Assembly (NCBI GenBank): GCA_027924645.1
Contig: BSBN01001965.1
Span: 17,102,001 to 17,166,000, forward strand
DNA: 64,000 nucleotides
Origin: Cunninghamia lanceolata
Taxonomy: Eukaryota; Streptophyta; Pinopsida; Cupressales; Cupressaceae
Reading direction: 5' to 3'
The translations under genes and the position numbers were made by a program. The notes below the pieces were generated by a model. That model did no database searches, was not told where the DNA came from, and saw only the letters and a list, made by a program, of their open reading frames with translations. Below are positions 1-12,194 of this stretch, piece after piece (position 1 is the first letter of the stretch; the number at the start of each line of letters is the position of its first letter).

Positions 1-1048
1 GGAGGATTGATTGGGGCTGTAGCTGGGTTTCTTGGGACTGATTAAGCCCTTGGTGCTTTGGGTATTCTCTAATCTCTCCTAGTTCTTCTAAACTCTATCA
101 GAGACAACAACTCCTCTTCAGTTGAGCTGGACCTGGTGTGTCTCTATCTAGTCCCCAAATGTTGATTTTATGGAGGGGACTTCAACTTGGTGGCCCTTCT
201 TCTAGCACCAATTCTATTGATGGTGTTTCTAGCACACAACAACGTAGGTGTGATTGCTAGAATCGCAACTTTTTTGAAAAGTATCTTACCCTAAGTAAGA
301 CTACTCCAAGGATAATACAGCTAGGTCTTAGCTTTCTTGGAATTTCTTAGTGGAATTTTCTAGTTGTTCCTCCAAGGGGTCTTACATGCAATGTGACAAA
401 TTTAATAGGTTAGGACAACAATACATGCAAACCCTTATATCGTTTCAGCTGATATAGCGATATGAAATGTTACTAGAACCTAATTCTAACAAATAATTAA
501 AAGAAAATGTAAAAGGAAGTAGGGTTTAGAGAGATCCTAAGTGAAATTTACAAAGTAAAGATTGCTACAGGTAGATAAACATTCAGAAATTAAACTAATT
601 TTCAATTTTACCAAGCTAAAGACTTTGCTACAGTGCTACAGAAAATAGTGCTATCTTCTATGGATTCTCTAGATTTTTAGATTACATACATTCATTAAAT
701 ACCCAAGTGTTGGTGTGATTTAACTACTATAATGTAATCAAACTTAGATTCATTTAACAACCCAGGCAAACTATGCACAACAATTTACAATTAGCAAGCA
801 ACTAATAGTATGGACTTGAATGTTCATCAAATACCTTTAACAAATTAGTAACATTGCAAAGCATGATTTAACTAACAAAGATCAAGATGTGAACCATGAA
901 ACCAAATTGACAATACAAGAGACAAATTCCTAGAAAACTTGTATTAACTTGCTTTGCATTAATCAGAAATTCGATAGAGTGTCAACAATTCAACATCAAG
1001 ATTATCTTACAATGAGAGAATATTGGCCCTTTATATAGGAGACGTGCA
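1..1048. other. Unassigned left flank of the nest
   Basis: AT-rich sequence with no ORF, LTR or RNA gene that I can support. It is the left flank of element A and should be contiguous with position 46208 onward if A were removed. A short frame near 169-195 spells GGDFN, which also occurs in LINE endonucleases, but neighbouring residues do not support that family. Confidence 0.4.
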
Positions 1049-2355
1049 TGTTGGAATTAGGTCAAACAACTGAGAGGGGGGTGAATCAATTGTCCCCAAA
1101 ATTAATCTTTTCTTCTCTTTTAATCTTCTTTCACAATTGGCAAAATGATTAATGATGCAAACATTAAAGCATATAACATCAACACATAAGCAGAAACATA
1201 ATCAACACATTGGACACCAAGATTTTTGACGTGGAAATCTAGTTAAGGGAAAAACCACAATGAGGGTTAACCCACAATATTCGTACCCTATTAAAAGTAC
1301 TTAAAAAGGGGAAGGCACTTGCCTTTGGGCTCACTGCCTACAGAATTTATGTTTAGTACATAAAGAATTAACTAAGAAATAGCATCTTCTTCAAGCCTGG
1401 TTCAGTCTCATTGAGTGCTCATAAAACTTCTTCTCTTGTCCCAAATATTTCTTTACTATTACTTTATCCTTTACTGTTCTTGTTGCTCTACTTCTCCTCT
1501 TCTCTATTCTGCCTCTGATCCTTTCTTGGGATTTGATTAATTCGCACAAGGATGATTTTCAACAACTCAACTACATTCCTTTATATGCTTCATCAACCTT
1601 TAAATAAACATCAAGGTCGGCACTACAAGCTTTTGATTTAATATGAATCACTAAGTTGTCAACCAGACATAACTGGAACATAAATCTTCCTTGATCAACA
1701 TGCCACACTCCATCGAATTACTCTTAGATCATCCACAACACTCTTGAATCATCCAGTCAGCCAAGACTAAGAAAGAATAGCAACACTAAAAAGGAAATCT
1801 TCACCAATGAACTCAAACTTCAATGTGGAACTCCAACATAGTAGTCACATGATCCAAACATCTCCACAAGTACATTTAAGTCAACAGGGACAACCACACC
1901 ACTTCACATCACCAAAATCACTTGCATCTTCACACTAAACCTCAAGAACACATACTGTCATGACTGTCACACTAGAAAGATTACTTTCAGACCTCCAAAC
2001 CATGAACCACTCAAGTTGAGGGAACACACCAACATCCCAAACATTCCTCTAGATCTTCAGATCACAATATGCTAATACAGGACCAATCCGGGCCAACTTC
2101 TTGCCACTCTATCATCATTGAACAACTATAGAAACCTGTTCTACTCAGAAAGCCATAACTTTGTGAAATCTTCATGCGAGCCTCTCAAATATCAACTAGA
2201 ACAGAAATAGACAATCCTATACAAACCTTTTAATCTGTATACTCTGATCTTCACCTTACTAGAATTACTAACCACTCCTCTGTACTATCTTCACTATTTC
2301 TAGCATAGAGATATGTTGACATCAATGACAACACATCAGGCACATATTTGCAACA
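1049..2355 (-). repeat. 3' LTR of element A
   Basis: On the minus strand it begins TGTTGCAAATATG and ends CTAATTCCAACA, with canonical TG...CA ends. It is collinear with 44884-46207 over its whole length, including the conserved stretch after the LTR edge with the G-run and GTGAAT. Numerous substitutions and small indels against the partner make this an old insertion. Confidence 0.85.
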
Positions 2356-2545
2356 ATCTTCCTCTTTGTCATTGATGGCAACATATGATGTGAAAAATAA
2401 TTCAACCATCAAGACAAGAACTCCTCCCCCTTTCGTTTGTCACACCTACAACCACTTTCTTCACTGCTCCCCCTTTCACTAGCAACTACTTACTTCCAAT
2501 TTTTTCATGACTTCTCTCCCCCTTTGACATCAATGGCAAAGGGTG
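2356..2545 (-). other. Polypurine-tract array before the 3' LTR of A
   Basis: Between the RNase H remnant and the LTR, the minus strand carries repeated purine runs of the type AAAGGGGGAG (complements near 2425-2437, 2466-2477 and 2514-2526), plus a final AAAGAGGAAGAT at the LTR edge. Copia elements normally use one such tract, immediately 5' of the LTR, to prime plus-strand DNA synthesis. The distal copies may be auxiliary tracts or remnants of shifted LTR edges. Confidence 0.55.
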
Positions 2546-2585
2546 CATATTTTCAATCATTTCTCCCCAAACTAAATTTCAGAAA

Positions 2586-2860
2586 TTACATACTGACTAC
2601 TCCCTCTGAGTAGCATCTCAACACCAATCTAGATCCCAAGATATGACTGTAAATTCCACAAAACATGGAGTACAAATACTTGTTGTTGATGTACTCTACT
2701 TCAATAGTAGATAGAGATATTGCCTCTACTTTTTGCTCAACCAAGAAACAAAACTCTTTCCAAAGAGAAATGCACAACCACTAATACTATTCTTGTTATT
2801 GACACCTCCTGCCCAATCAGCATCTTAGATCTACACCCAGTTAATAGTGTAGACAATAGT
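2586..2860 (-). pseudogene. Copia RNase H remnant (element A)
   Basis: The minus-strand translation contains a DADWAGGV-like block, then a Ser-Thr-rich turn, LWKEFCFLVEQK and ISLSTIEVEY. These match the copia RNase H pattern in which an acidic residue in DADWAG and the glutamate of the AEYIA block coordinate metal. The frame is open over 63 codons and then shifts. The upstream RT that should be fused to it is absent. Confidence 0.75.
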
Positions 2861-2879
2861 ACCCATAGTCTCTCTCTCC

Positions 2880-3604
2880 AATAGGAATATGAAACATTTG
2901 TCTGCATCATCATGGTTCTAGAAGCCTTCTTGAAAGATCAGAATCATTCTAGGAGTAGATAATTGTCTTCTAATTCCATGCTTTTCACAAAATGCATTAA
3001 ACTCATCGGGGGTAAACTCTCCACCATTGTCAGATCTTAGATACTTAATCTTCACACCAATCTCATTCTCCACCTTAGCCTTGAAAATGTCAAGAGCCTC
3101 TGACTCCTTTCACAAGAAGGTGACCCACACCATTTGGTAGTACTCAATCAGTAGCATCAAGTATTACTCTCTTTGTAAACTCCTAACTTTAGTAGGACCA
3201 CACAAATTAGTATGCATAGGTTCAAATAGACCACATGATAGTTGTTCTTTACTTTTGAATGTAGTTCAAACCTATTTGTTCAACTGATATTTCTTACACA
3301 AGTTGCTACAAGTTTTGGAAGATCACTCATAGCCTGAGTAGTACTTATCTTGACAAAGTTATCAACTTTCACATGACACAATCTCCTATCTCATAACCAA
3401 CTCTAGTCAATCTAAGGAATCAAGCAATTTATTTGTCAATACCACTTAAATGAAAGATTTTACGTCTAATCCTTTGTCAACCAATTGACCAACATTGAGA
3501 AGATTATGCTTGAAGCCTTTTATCACTAGACATATGAAGAGAACATCCATAGTTAATCATCCCTTCATCTTTTTCTTCAATTTGAGCAACCAATACAGCT
3601 AGCA
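2880..3604 (-). pseudogene. Copia integrase and GAG-pre-integrase remnant (element A)
   Basis: Reading right to left on the minus strand, a block GFKHNLLNVGQLVD (near 3480-3530) is the GAG-pre-integrase signature that follows the protease in copia polyproteins. Further on, KIKYLRSDNGGEF (near 3015-3055) is the integrase core with the second catalytic Asp preserved, followed by a recognisable RQLSTPR segment. Several frameshifts and stops interrupt it. It is cut at 3605 by insertion of element B, and the protease part continues at 42809. Confidence 0.8.
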
Positions 3605-3609
3605 GATTT

Positions 3610-4664
3610 TGAAAGGAAGCTAGGTGTGCAAAAAATGCATCCTACACTAATCTAATGAGGGGAGGAGAGTGCAAATTTAAATTTATCCTAACTATTACAA
3701 CAATATTAAACCATTAACATGAAATATTGCAACAAACACATAATAGAGAAGGTGAGACAAAAGAAGAGAGACACAAGATATATGTGGGGAAAACCCTTTT
3801 TAGGTGAAAAACCCCACACTCCAAAACCTGCACAATGTATTATCAAAACAAAGAATGTTTACAATACACTTGCAATGCAAACTCTCAGGGTTCTTTGACA
3901 TTCATATCTAGAGACAAACTGGTAGCATAATAGTACCTATCAAACCTGTAATACATCTCCTTCTCCAAGCACCTGTTTATATAGAATATACAAGACAATA
4001 TTGGTCCTATCTTGGAATAGGTGTCCAACTTGGCCTCATGGCCGAAAACACACACCTAAGGATACTTGGTCAACATTGTAGAATGTGCTTGACACTTGTC
4101 CATGACTCCCATCCCAAAGATGTCACCTATTTCCAAAATGGGCTATGATAGATGCTATTATGACTCTTACAACTGTCATAGAATCTATCATAGCAGTTAC
4201 AACTTATAGCTATAAGAGAATATATCATACATAGGCTATAAATAGCATATTCTCTTACAACATGGCATAGTCCACCTTGGGGCACCCAAATATGCCTATT
4301 TCTAAGTTGTTTCATGACACATGTCTTCACTTGTCTTACAAGATTCTATTTTTGACTCTTACATGTCATAACCTTGTCATAGGAATATGTCATAACCATT
4401 TCGGTCAAACATTCCCTTACACAACATCCAAGATGCTGACACATGGAAAAATACTCCTACCAAAAAGTGGGATGCCTATCTCCTCATGTGAGGACAAAAT
4501 TACAAGTTGTCATCTTCCATGTAGGATGACACATCACTGTGCCACATCTGACAAAATGACAATATAGAATTTACAATTAATTTACAACATAGGCAATGAA
4601 TTAATAAATACAAACATAAATAATACAAGGAATTAATAAGGTTGAGACACCTTAATTCCCAACA
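3610..4664 (-). repeat. 3' LTR of element B
   Basis: On the minus strand it starts TGTTGGGAATTAAGG and ends CTTCCTTTCA. It aligns end to end with 41748-42803. A purine-rich tract (AGTGAGAGAA on the minus strand, 4665-4675) adjoins its 5' edge and is the likely polypurine tract. The left flank gives TSD GATTT. Confidence 0.92.
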
Positions 4665-4712
4665 TTCTCTCACTTGTCAAACACCATGTAAGAGCTAATA
4701 GAATAACAAGAT

Positions 4713-5240
4713 TTAATTGCTATAGGCTGAGAGGCCCATAGACTCTGAACACCATCTAAACTTCTCTATGCCCACTGATTTCGTCAATGCATCTGCAACA
4801 TTCTTCAAAGTATCTACGTTCTCCAAATTTATCTTCCCATCCTCTACCATGTCTCGTACAAAGTGAAATTGAACATCAATATGTTTTGTTCTGGCATGGA
4901 AAGTTTGATTCTTCGCAAGGAAAATTACACTCTGACTGTCACAACTAATCATGATTTGACCTACATCAACACCAATATCTAAACACAATCTCTTAAGACA
5001 AATGGCTTCCTTACAAGCATGAGTTGCTGCCATATACTCAACTTCTATCATGGACAAAGCAACCACAGGTTGTCACTTACTCATCCAACTAATCGCACCA
5101 CCAAATAGTGTAAACACATAAGCACTAGTGGATCTCCTGCTATCAATGTCACCTACATAATCTAAATCTACAAATCGACAAATATCAATAGAATGTAGAG
5201 GTCCTATAGCATTTCCATGATAGCAAATGGAATAATCAAA
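4713..5240 (-). pseudogene. Copia RNase H (element B)
   Basis: The translation runs from a DLDYVGDIDSRRSTSAYVF block (around 5110-5170) through ISWMSK to VALSMIEVEYMAA, then ADALTKSVG at the C-terminus. These correspond to the DADWAG, STxEAEY and ADxLTK motifs of copia RNase H. The domain degrades the RNA strand during reverse transcription. It is nearly full length. One stop lies between the SWMSK and VALSM parts, where related proteins have a glutamine, consistent with C-to-T decay. Confidence 0.85.
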
Positions 5241-6190
5241 AGTATCCCTCAAATATCTAAACACTCGCTTAATGGCATCCCAATTTACCCATCTAGGATT
5301 AGCCATAAACCAACTAAGGACTCCCACTGCTTGGGCAATGTCTGGTCTTGTGTAGACTATAACATACATCAAACTGCCAACATCACTAGCATAAGGTACT
5401 CTGCTCATGTCCTCCACCTCACTAGGAGATTTTGGACAATCCTCAATAGACAACATTGTTCCCAGAGAAATAGAAACACACAATGTTCTACAATCTTCCA
5501 TGATGAACCTATCCAACATGGTCTTCACATACTTACTCTGGCTTAACCAAAGTTTTCTATTAGTTCTGTCTCTTCTGATTTCCATTCCTAGAATGTACCT
5601 GGCTGACCATAAATCTTTCAGTTTAAATTGTGCTAACAACTAGGATTTGAAATCAGAAATCATATTCTTACCCTTCCTAATGAACAACATATCATCAACA
5701 TATAATACAACAATGAGAATACGATCACCATCAAACTTATAATACACACAGTGATCCAATTTTGATCTCATGAATCTAATAGACAAGACAAAGGCATCAA
5801 ACTTCAAGTACCATCTCCTAGGGGACTGCTTCAAACCATACGAAGACTTCTTTAATTTGCAATCCAAATTTTCTTTACCCTTCACCATGTAATGCTCTGG
5901 CTGTCACATGTAGATTTCTTCCTCAAAATCACCATGAAGGAAAGTTGTCTTCACATCCATCTATTCTACCTCTAAGTCATAAGTTGCTACAAGAGACAAC
6001 ATGAATCGAATGGATGTCAGATTTGCAACGGGAGAGAAGATCTCACCATAATCTATATCCTCCACTTGTGAATACCCCTTTGCTACCAATCTGGCCTTAT
6101 ACTTCTCAACACTGCCATCTGCACCAAATTTCTTCTTGAACACCCATTTGCATCTAATGGGTTTTCATCCAAGAGGCAAAGGCACCAAGT
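5241..6190 (-). pseudogene. Copia reverse transcriptase (element B)
   Basis: RVT_2-type reverse transcriptase in three pieces on the minus strand. The N-terminal [13 protein letters not shown] block (near 6090) is followed by SSYGLKQSPRRWY (near 5830) and the catalytic LYVDDMLF (near 5695, the YVDD form). After that come FKLKDLW and ILGMEIRRDR and the connection to RNase H. Stops at 5639, 5888 and 5960 replace residues that are usually Gln or Trp. The reading frame is otherwise well kept. The linker to integrase (6191-6554) is recognisable but degenerate. Confidence 0.87.
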
Positions 6191-6559
6191 CCCAAGTTTA
6201 ATTCTTTTCCAAAGAAGACATTTCATCCTCCATGGCCTCCTTCTAGGAACTTGCATCTTTCATGTCTATAGCCTTCGATACAATTCTAGGTTCATCACTA
6301 TTAGTAAGCAAAGCAAAAGCACAATGAGAATCAAGCAATGTAAAACCAAACCTTTCAGGTTGCTTTCTAATCCATGTAGACCTCCTCAAGAGCTAAGGTT
6401 GAGGTTCAACTTCTTCATCTAAGCTTTCAAAGCTACAAGAGCTCTCCTCATCATCAGGTCCAACAATGTCTTTTTGTTCATTCTTCTTAGGGGTAGCAGG
6501 AAATTGAACAACATCCTCTTTCTTTTCTTTTTCTTCTGGCTATAAAATAGTGGAAGAAG

Positions 6560-9119
6560 TGTTGTGTGGTTACACAACACGCCCCATTTTGACTTGACAA
6601 AATAGGGACCTAACTTTTTGCTTGGCTTGGCTTGTGTTTTTCTACTTTTTGGCGGTCTAGTAAAAGTAAGTCATGTAGATGATCCTGTATAAAGGGGACT
6701 AGTTAAGCCATCATCATGAGGTAAATTTGTCAAAGTTATCATTTTAGTTCAATAACCTCATAATTGGAAAGAGTACAAAATTTCATGCAGGTTTGCCTTT
6801 TGAATCACCTTGATATTCCTTAGGAACAAAAGTTATAATGAGTCAAAGATCTAGTCAAACCTGATATTCTGAGGGGAGGATCATATTTCTTAATAGCAGT
6901 CATCTTATAAAAGATCACCCTGATCTGATATTATCACCTAATAAAATCATTTGCTCCGAACATCCGAACATCAAATTCATGTGATAACGATATCTACCCA
7001 TCAAACATCATATTTTCACGAAGATCATATTCTTGAATATCACCCTGATATTTGAATGTCATCCTATCATAAAATATCACCTCGAGCCAATATCGTGATG
7101 ACGTTATCCAAACCTGGTAGACGAAGTAATAAACATGATGATGATGTCATCATCCTTTTTGCCTCGCGGAAGTATATTTCCAAACATGACCCTTCCTACA
7201 TAACATGACGATGACATCATAGTGCCAAAACATTAGACTAAGTCATTATCCTGATGATGTCATCTAGATATTCCAACAGGAGGTCATTTTTAATCTAGGG
7301 GATCATATTTGAACATCACCCAATATTTGAATATCCTCCTATCCTGCAAAGATCACCCCGCACTTTACCACCATAACATTAAATGCATGTAGATGTGGTA
7401 GGTGGTTCCTGCTGATTACAAACCTGATACATACACTTGGCAAGATCCTAAGTGGCCATATAGAAAATCAATGATCAAGATCAATTTGCCAAGATTTTAC
7501 CTTAATTTTACCCTAAGTGACCCTATGCATAGGTTTAAAGTGAACTTACCAAGTCATTTTACACTCACCTTGTGATAAAACTAGTTTTTATAGAGAGCTG
7601 AGCTTTTCAACCCTCATACGAACTGCATCCAGACACACACAGCCTACAGTGAGACATAGCACGCGATTATCATCAGTATCAAGATCACTTTCAGATAATC
7701 AACAGTATAAATCAAGAGGATAAGCGCATCAAGTAAGTAATTGAAACCCTATTGTTGTCAGGTTCTGCATGTCCAGGTATCATGATGTTTACTAATTTAA
7801 AGTTCTAAATTATGCATATCAGGATGACCAAAATATTGAAGAGTATAGTATGCATGATGAATAATCAAGATATAACATATATGCATGTTTGTAAGATATC
7901 AATTGTGAGACCAGTGTTGTCAATTGCAGGCATATATGGCGGACAAGCGGTTGGCTAAGTCAGAGGTAGAGTTTCTCAAACCCATCTTTGTTCAACCTGA
8001 GGGTGTCCAGTTTAAATATGGTGCCATAACTGACACACACCAAGGAAATACAGATCTGGCTGCATGGTCAACAAAGATGAGGAGCCAGAAGAGTGAAAAG
8101 TAGATGAGGATGCACCATAGAGAAGCATAAGCATCCAATACTTAGCGAAAATAAGTATTTCATATGGTTGCCAACTGGCAACTTGTGCCACATGATAATG
8201 TTGACAAAGTCAAAGAAGAATATTCACCATAGATCTTCATGGATAAATCTTGATCATTGATTAGTTGTAACTATTCCCTCACCTTGTTCTATAAAAGGTG
8301 CAGGGATGCCTCATTTTAAAACATTTGAAACTTAATTGAAATTTGTTTGCTAAAGTCTCAAAGCTAATTTCAAAGTTGTTGTATATGTACATGTCTTTTG
8401 CATACTTAATAAAAGAGAAGAGCATTTTGATTACAAATATTCGTAAATTTTGAGTAATCTGTGTCTGAATTCTGGATATATGCTTGATTTGCTATGTCCC
8501 TTGGAGTGCATATCAGTTTGCATGTATTTTCTTCATTCACCATCCTTTGAAGTTAGCATCAATTGTATCTAGTTGTGGAACATCATGATGAACATATGGT
8601 TTGATTTCTTCTCTTGAATGACAGTATCAAGTGTGTATGTGGCTCAACAGCTAAAGATTCATCATAATTTGAAGTTTTACTTTACATTTCTTTCAATTTT
8701 AGAATATTTCACCATCATAATTGCAAATAATTGACAATCAAAAGCAAAAACACATGAAATATGTAGGCATCTCGTAGATAATTGTAAATCTATAGCATAT
8801 TTGAGGTTAAAGCATGTCAAAAATGATAAATATCATGCAAAGATTTAAAGATAGACACATTATTTGAAGCATATCTTGTGTAGAATAACTTTCTATGTAG
8901 CATCTTTACAGAAACTGAATCTTGATTATCAACAAACATAAGGCCCCAAAACGGAAATAACAACGCACATCAACCTCTGAGTAACATCAGAAGATTAAGA
9001 CCTAATCACTGGAGACTTGGGATCATGAATTGTCTGAATTCATCATATCTTTCAAGATGAATAAAGGTTAATGTGTACTTTTATTCTATGTTTGTTTATG
9101 ACTAACATCATGATCAACA
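6560..9119 (+). repeat. 5' LTR of element G
   Basis: It starts with a perfect 8-bp inverted repeat (TGTTGTGT, loop GGTT, ACACAACA) and ends ATGATCAACA. U3 contains TGATGTCA- and TGACATCA-type sites (7150-7260). A TATA-like TTTTTATAGAG lies near 7588, a possible donor GTAAGT at 7733 and acceptor TTGCAG at 7929, a 55-codon ORF at 7936, and AATAAA near 8409. The two LTRs differ at roughly one position in twenty over a 200-bp stretch compared by eye. Confidence 0.92.
7936..8103 (+). CDS. Small ORF inside the G LTR, unknown product
   Basis: ATG to TAG, 55 codons, starting MADKRLAKSEVEF and ending RSQKSEK. It lies seven bases after a plausible splice acceptor (TTGCAG) and upstream of the AATAAA signal, so it would be in the R region of the transcript. 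In the 3' LTR copy the ORF is truncated by a small deletion after 15 codons. G2 has a 91-codon ORF in the corresponding place. I recognise no domain, and it may be fortuitous. Confidence 0.3.
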   Translation: MADKRLAKSEVEFLKPIFVQPEGVQFKYGAITDTHQGNTDLAAWSTKMRSQKSEK

Positions 9120-9689
9120 TAAATTGGTGCTAGAAGGAGGTCCTGCTAGAAGATAATTCATTAGTATTTCAGGTTTGATGATACAGGAAGTAAGGTAATA
9201 CTGAAGCATCTCTAAATTTCAAGAATTGCTCAAAGAATTATTGTAGTAATCTTATACATGCTCATCCTATGTAAAGTTTTCAAGATTAACCATAAATATT
9301 GCAAGATTTGTGGTAGATCATGTTAAATTTGCAAAGATTAGCCAACTTCAGGTAAATTTCTCAAAGCTTTGAAGAAATGTCTTAGAAACCTGATATCCTA
9401 CTGTGAAAGTCACCATACCTTGGTATCACCTCATATTTGCACTATTCTTGCAAATTTCTTATAAATATCCAAGAAGATCCACTATTTGACCATAAATATC
9501 ACCTTAGCTAGTGAATTTCAATTGATCTTTACAATCATCCAGCTAATTTTCCTCAAAATTGAGAAATCTTGGCTCACAGGATAAATACCAGGTCATGATC
9601 CACTGGAAATTTTGATGAACTACCTGTCAGAGGGTTCAGACCTTGAACCATTGATATACATCACACTCTTGGTTCCAGTGCATTAGGAG
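9120..9689 (+). other. Leader of element G with candidate primer-binding site
   Basis: The sequence TGGTGCTAGAAGGAGG (9125-9140), five bases after the LTR, occupies the primer-binding-site position. It does not match the initiator tRNA-Met ending seen in the copia and chromovirus elements here, and I cannot name its tRNA. The remaining leader is AT-rich with no supported ORF until the Pro-rich gag start. Confidence 0.5.
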
Positions 9690-11462
9690 CATCTCCAGAA
9701 TGTCCTCCTGTTACTCCTATTAGTTTCCATATACCTACAGGATCTCCTTAGGGTGCACCTTTGGTCCAACCTCAGCCTATTATACCTCAAGTTCAACACC
9801 CTCCAATTGCTATGTCATTCTTTGCAGCAGAATCACCTCTAACTTTCACTGCATATCATGACTGCCAAAGAATCCAAACAAACTTTGTCAAAATATCATC
9901 TGTATCAAGATGCAGATGATCACACTAGAACTTTTAAGGAAGCCTGCTGTAGAGCCAGAATAGAACATCAGGATGTTGTATGTAGGTTATTTCCTTTTTC
10001 CTTAGGGGAAGAGGCTTATAATTGGTACATTAGTCTTGGTCAAAGTTCAATCAGATCATGGACTATCTTAGAGAAAGCCTTTCTTGATAGGTTCAAAGTT
10101 CCAATTGATCCTTCAATGAACTATCACCTATTTGCTACAATCAAAAGATTTGAGAATGAACCTATTGCTAACTTCAATGGTAGGTTCCAGAAAATGTTAT
10201 CCAAGTTAGTCACTCCTTATGTTGTAGCTGATGCAACTACCAGGAGTATCTACTACTCAGCTCTGGATCCTTTAACTTCTATGTTCATTAGAAGAGCACA
10301 TCTTGAAATCACAACTTTGATAGGAGCTTTCCAAGAAGCTATCAAAGTCAATCAGTAGTTAGTTCCTGCCCCCACTCCCAACGTAGCATTTCCCACACTG
10401 CCTGGTTATCTAGGATATCCTATCCAACCACAACATAATGGAGCCATGATGCCTCTAGCTGTAATGCCAGCACCATTACAGATACCTCCACTAAGCATAA
10501 TGCCACCTCCAAATGGAAATGGCCAGATGATACAGTATCCTAGACAAGTCCAAGCACCTCAGCTTATAGACTAGAATAATCAAAACAATAATGGATCTTC
10601 ATTCTTTAAGCCTTTAATAGAAAATGTAGTGGCTAAGGCTCAAGAAGAAAAGGAAGAAATCAAAGAAATATCAGCTCAGCTAAGGAAGATCACAACTGAG
10701 ATAACTCACTTGAGAAGTCAGAACTTCTACTCTCAGCCTAACCAGAATAGAGGCTATGCAAATGACAGACCAAATTATCCTGATCGGGGATATAACAACA
10801 ATTATAACAACAACAATGGCAATAACAATCCTCAAAGACAACCTAGAGTGTGGAATACTAGGCCAAACAATGGTTCATTGCCATCACCCTTGGACAATCA
10901 ACCTCCAGGTGAGCCAAAATAAACTACTAGAGTTAATCTTGCATAAGCAGCCCTCACTAACTGGTGTAGGATCCATAACACAAATGCACATGCAGAATTG
11001 GCCTATCCTCAATTCAGAATTGCCGCTAGTATTTTTCAGACTGAAGTGTCAAATACTTTAGGGAATCAACCTCAAGTGGAAGGGAATGAACTTGTTCCTT
11101 GTGGATATGACCATGCTTTAGTGCTAGAGACATACACTCAACATCCTTATCAGCAGACAATGCCTGCTCAACATGATCACACATGGGCTTGTGAAGAATT
11201 AGCCATGGCTTTTGAATCAAATTATGTTTTCCCTTTTGAGGATGAAAATGAGCCTTCAAACAAACATGAGGAGGTACATGCCTACCAACAACAATATCCT
11301 AGTAAGCATAACTACAACCTGAGAAACAATGCCAACAGACCTGCTAGTCCATTGACATCTTCTTTACCTCCAAATAACTTCAATACACCTCCTGATCCTA
11401 AAGCCAGTAATAACCTTGGATTCCCCAAGGTAAATGCTTAGTATCTGTCACCACCAAACATA
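9690..11462 (+). pseudogene. Gag polyprotein region of element G
   Basis: A Pro-rich N-terminus (about 9690-9860) shifts frame into a retrotransposon gag domain (9858-10358) with FSLGEEAYNWYISL and FNGRFQKML, typical of the plant gypsy capsid region. It continues as a Pro/Met-rich stretch, a short coil (10629-10740), an Asn/Arg-rich basic segment (10741-10900) and a WCRIHNTNAH segment near 10960. That last segment resembles a C-x2-H-x4-H zinc motif with its final Cys replaced by Tyr. Stops at 10357, 10573, 10920 and 11440 interrupt it, mostly TAG in place of CAG. Gag would form virus-like particles and package the element RNA. Confidence 0.8.
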
Positions 11463-12173
11463 GTGTCAAAAGCTATAAATATGCCTCATGAATCTAACAA
11501 ACTAGTCACATATCTGGCTGATGAAATGAAGAAAATCAAGATCAACTTATCTTTTTCAGAGTTGCTCAAAACTCCTGCCATCAAGAAGGCATTTATGAAA
11601 TCATTGGATGATCCTACTCCCAGAGAGGATAATCAATCCCCAGGTCAATCCAGTAATAAGGATCATGCTGTTAGAGACAGTAATGTCAAACATAAAGTGC
11701 CAGCTACTGTTCAAGCCGCAGAGATCTCCCACATGACCTTGTATAGAGACAAAACTAAGTCACCTCCGTTCCTCCTCACCATAAGAATGTTCAGTAAGAA
11801 CCTGCACAACTGTTTAGTAGATTCAGGAGCATCCACGAATGTCATGCCCTTATCTATATGTAATGCTTTAGGACTACATCCTGCTAAATCTCTGAAGAAA
11901 GTCACTCAACTAGACAAAATAGAAGTAAGTGTAGTAGGAGAGTTAACTCACATCCACATGCAGCTTGCATCTGACCCCAAGACCCAATATTATATTAACA
12001 TTCAGGTAGTTGACATACCTGATACATATGGGATGTTACTTAGTAGAGACTGGTCAAAAACCTTAAATAGATATATGTCTATAGATTTCAGTAACATGTG
12101 GTTACCCTGGAAGGGGATACCAAATCAGATAAGAATAGACGTGAAACCTAGAATGAAGCATATGATCACTTAA
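11463..12173 (+). pseudogene. Aspartic protease region of element G
   Basis: The active-site block is LVDSGASTNVMPLSI near 11815-11860, the DSG form of retropepsin. Conserved GLHPAKSL and DIPDTYGMLLSRDW follow, the latter matching the flap and second half of plant gypsy proteases (usually LLGRDW; here the Gly is Ser). It cleaves the gag-pol polyprotein. The ORF is open for 236 codons and continues through a stop into the spacer. Confidence 0.85.
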
Positions 12174-12194
12174 TACAACAAAACTAACAAGATC

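Noticed and set aside
169..195. GGDFN motif suggesting a LINE endonuclease
   Set aside because: Only five residues agree; neighbouring conserved endonuclease motifs are absent and the frame closes at once.
1044..1048. GTGCA as TSD of element A
   Set aside because: The partner flank is GTGTC, only a 3 of 5 match, so I do not claim a confirmed TSD for A.
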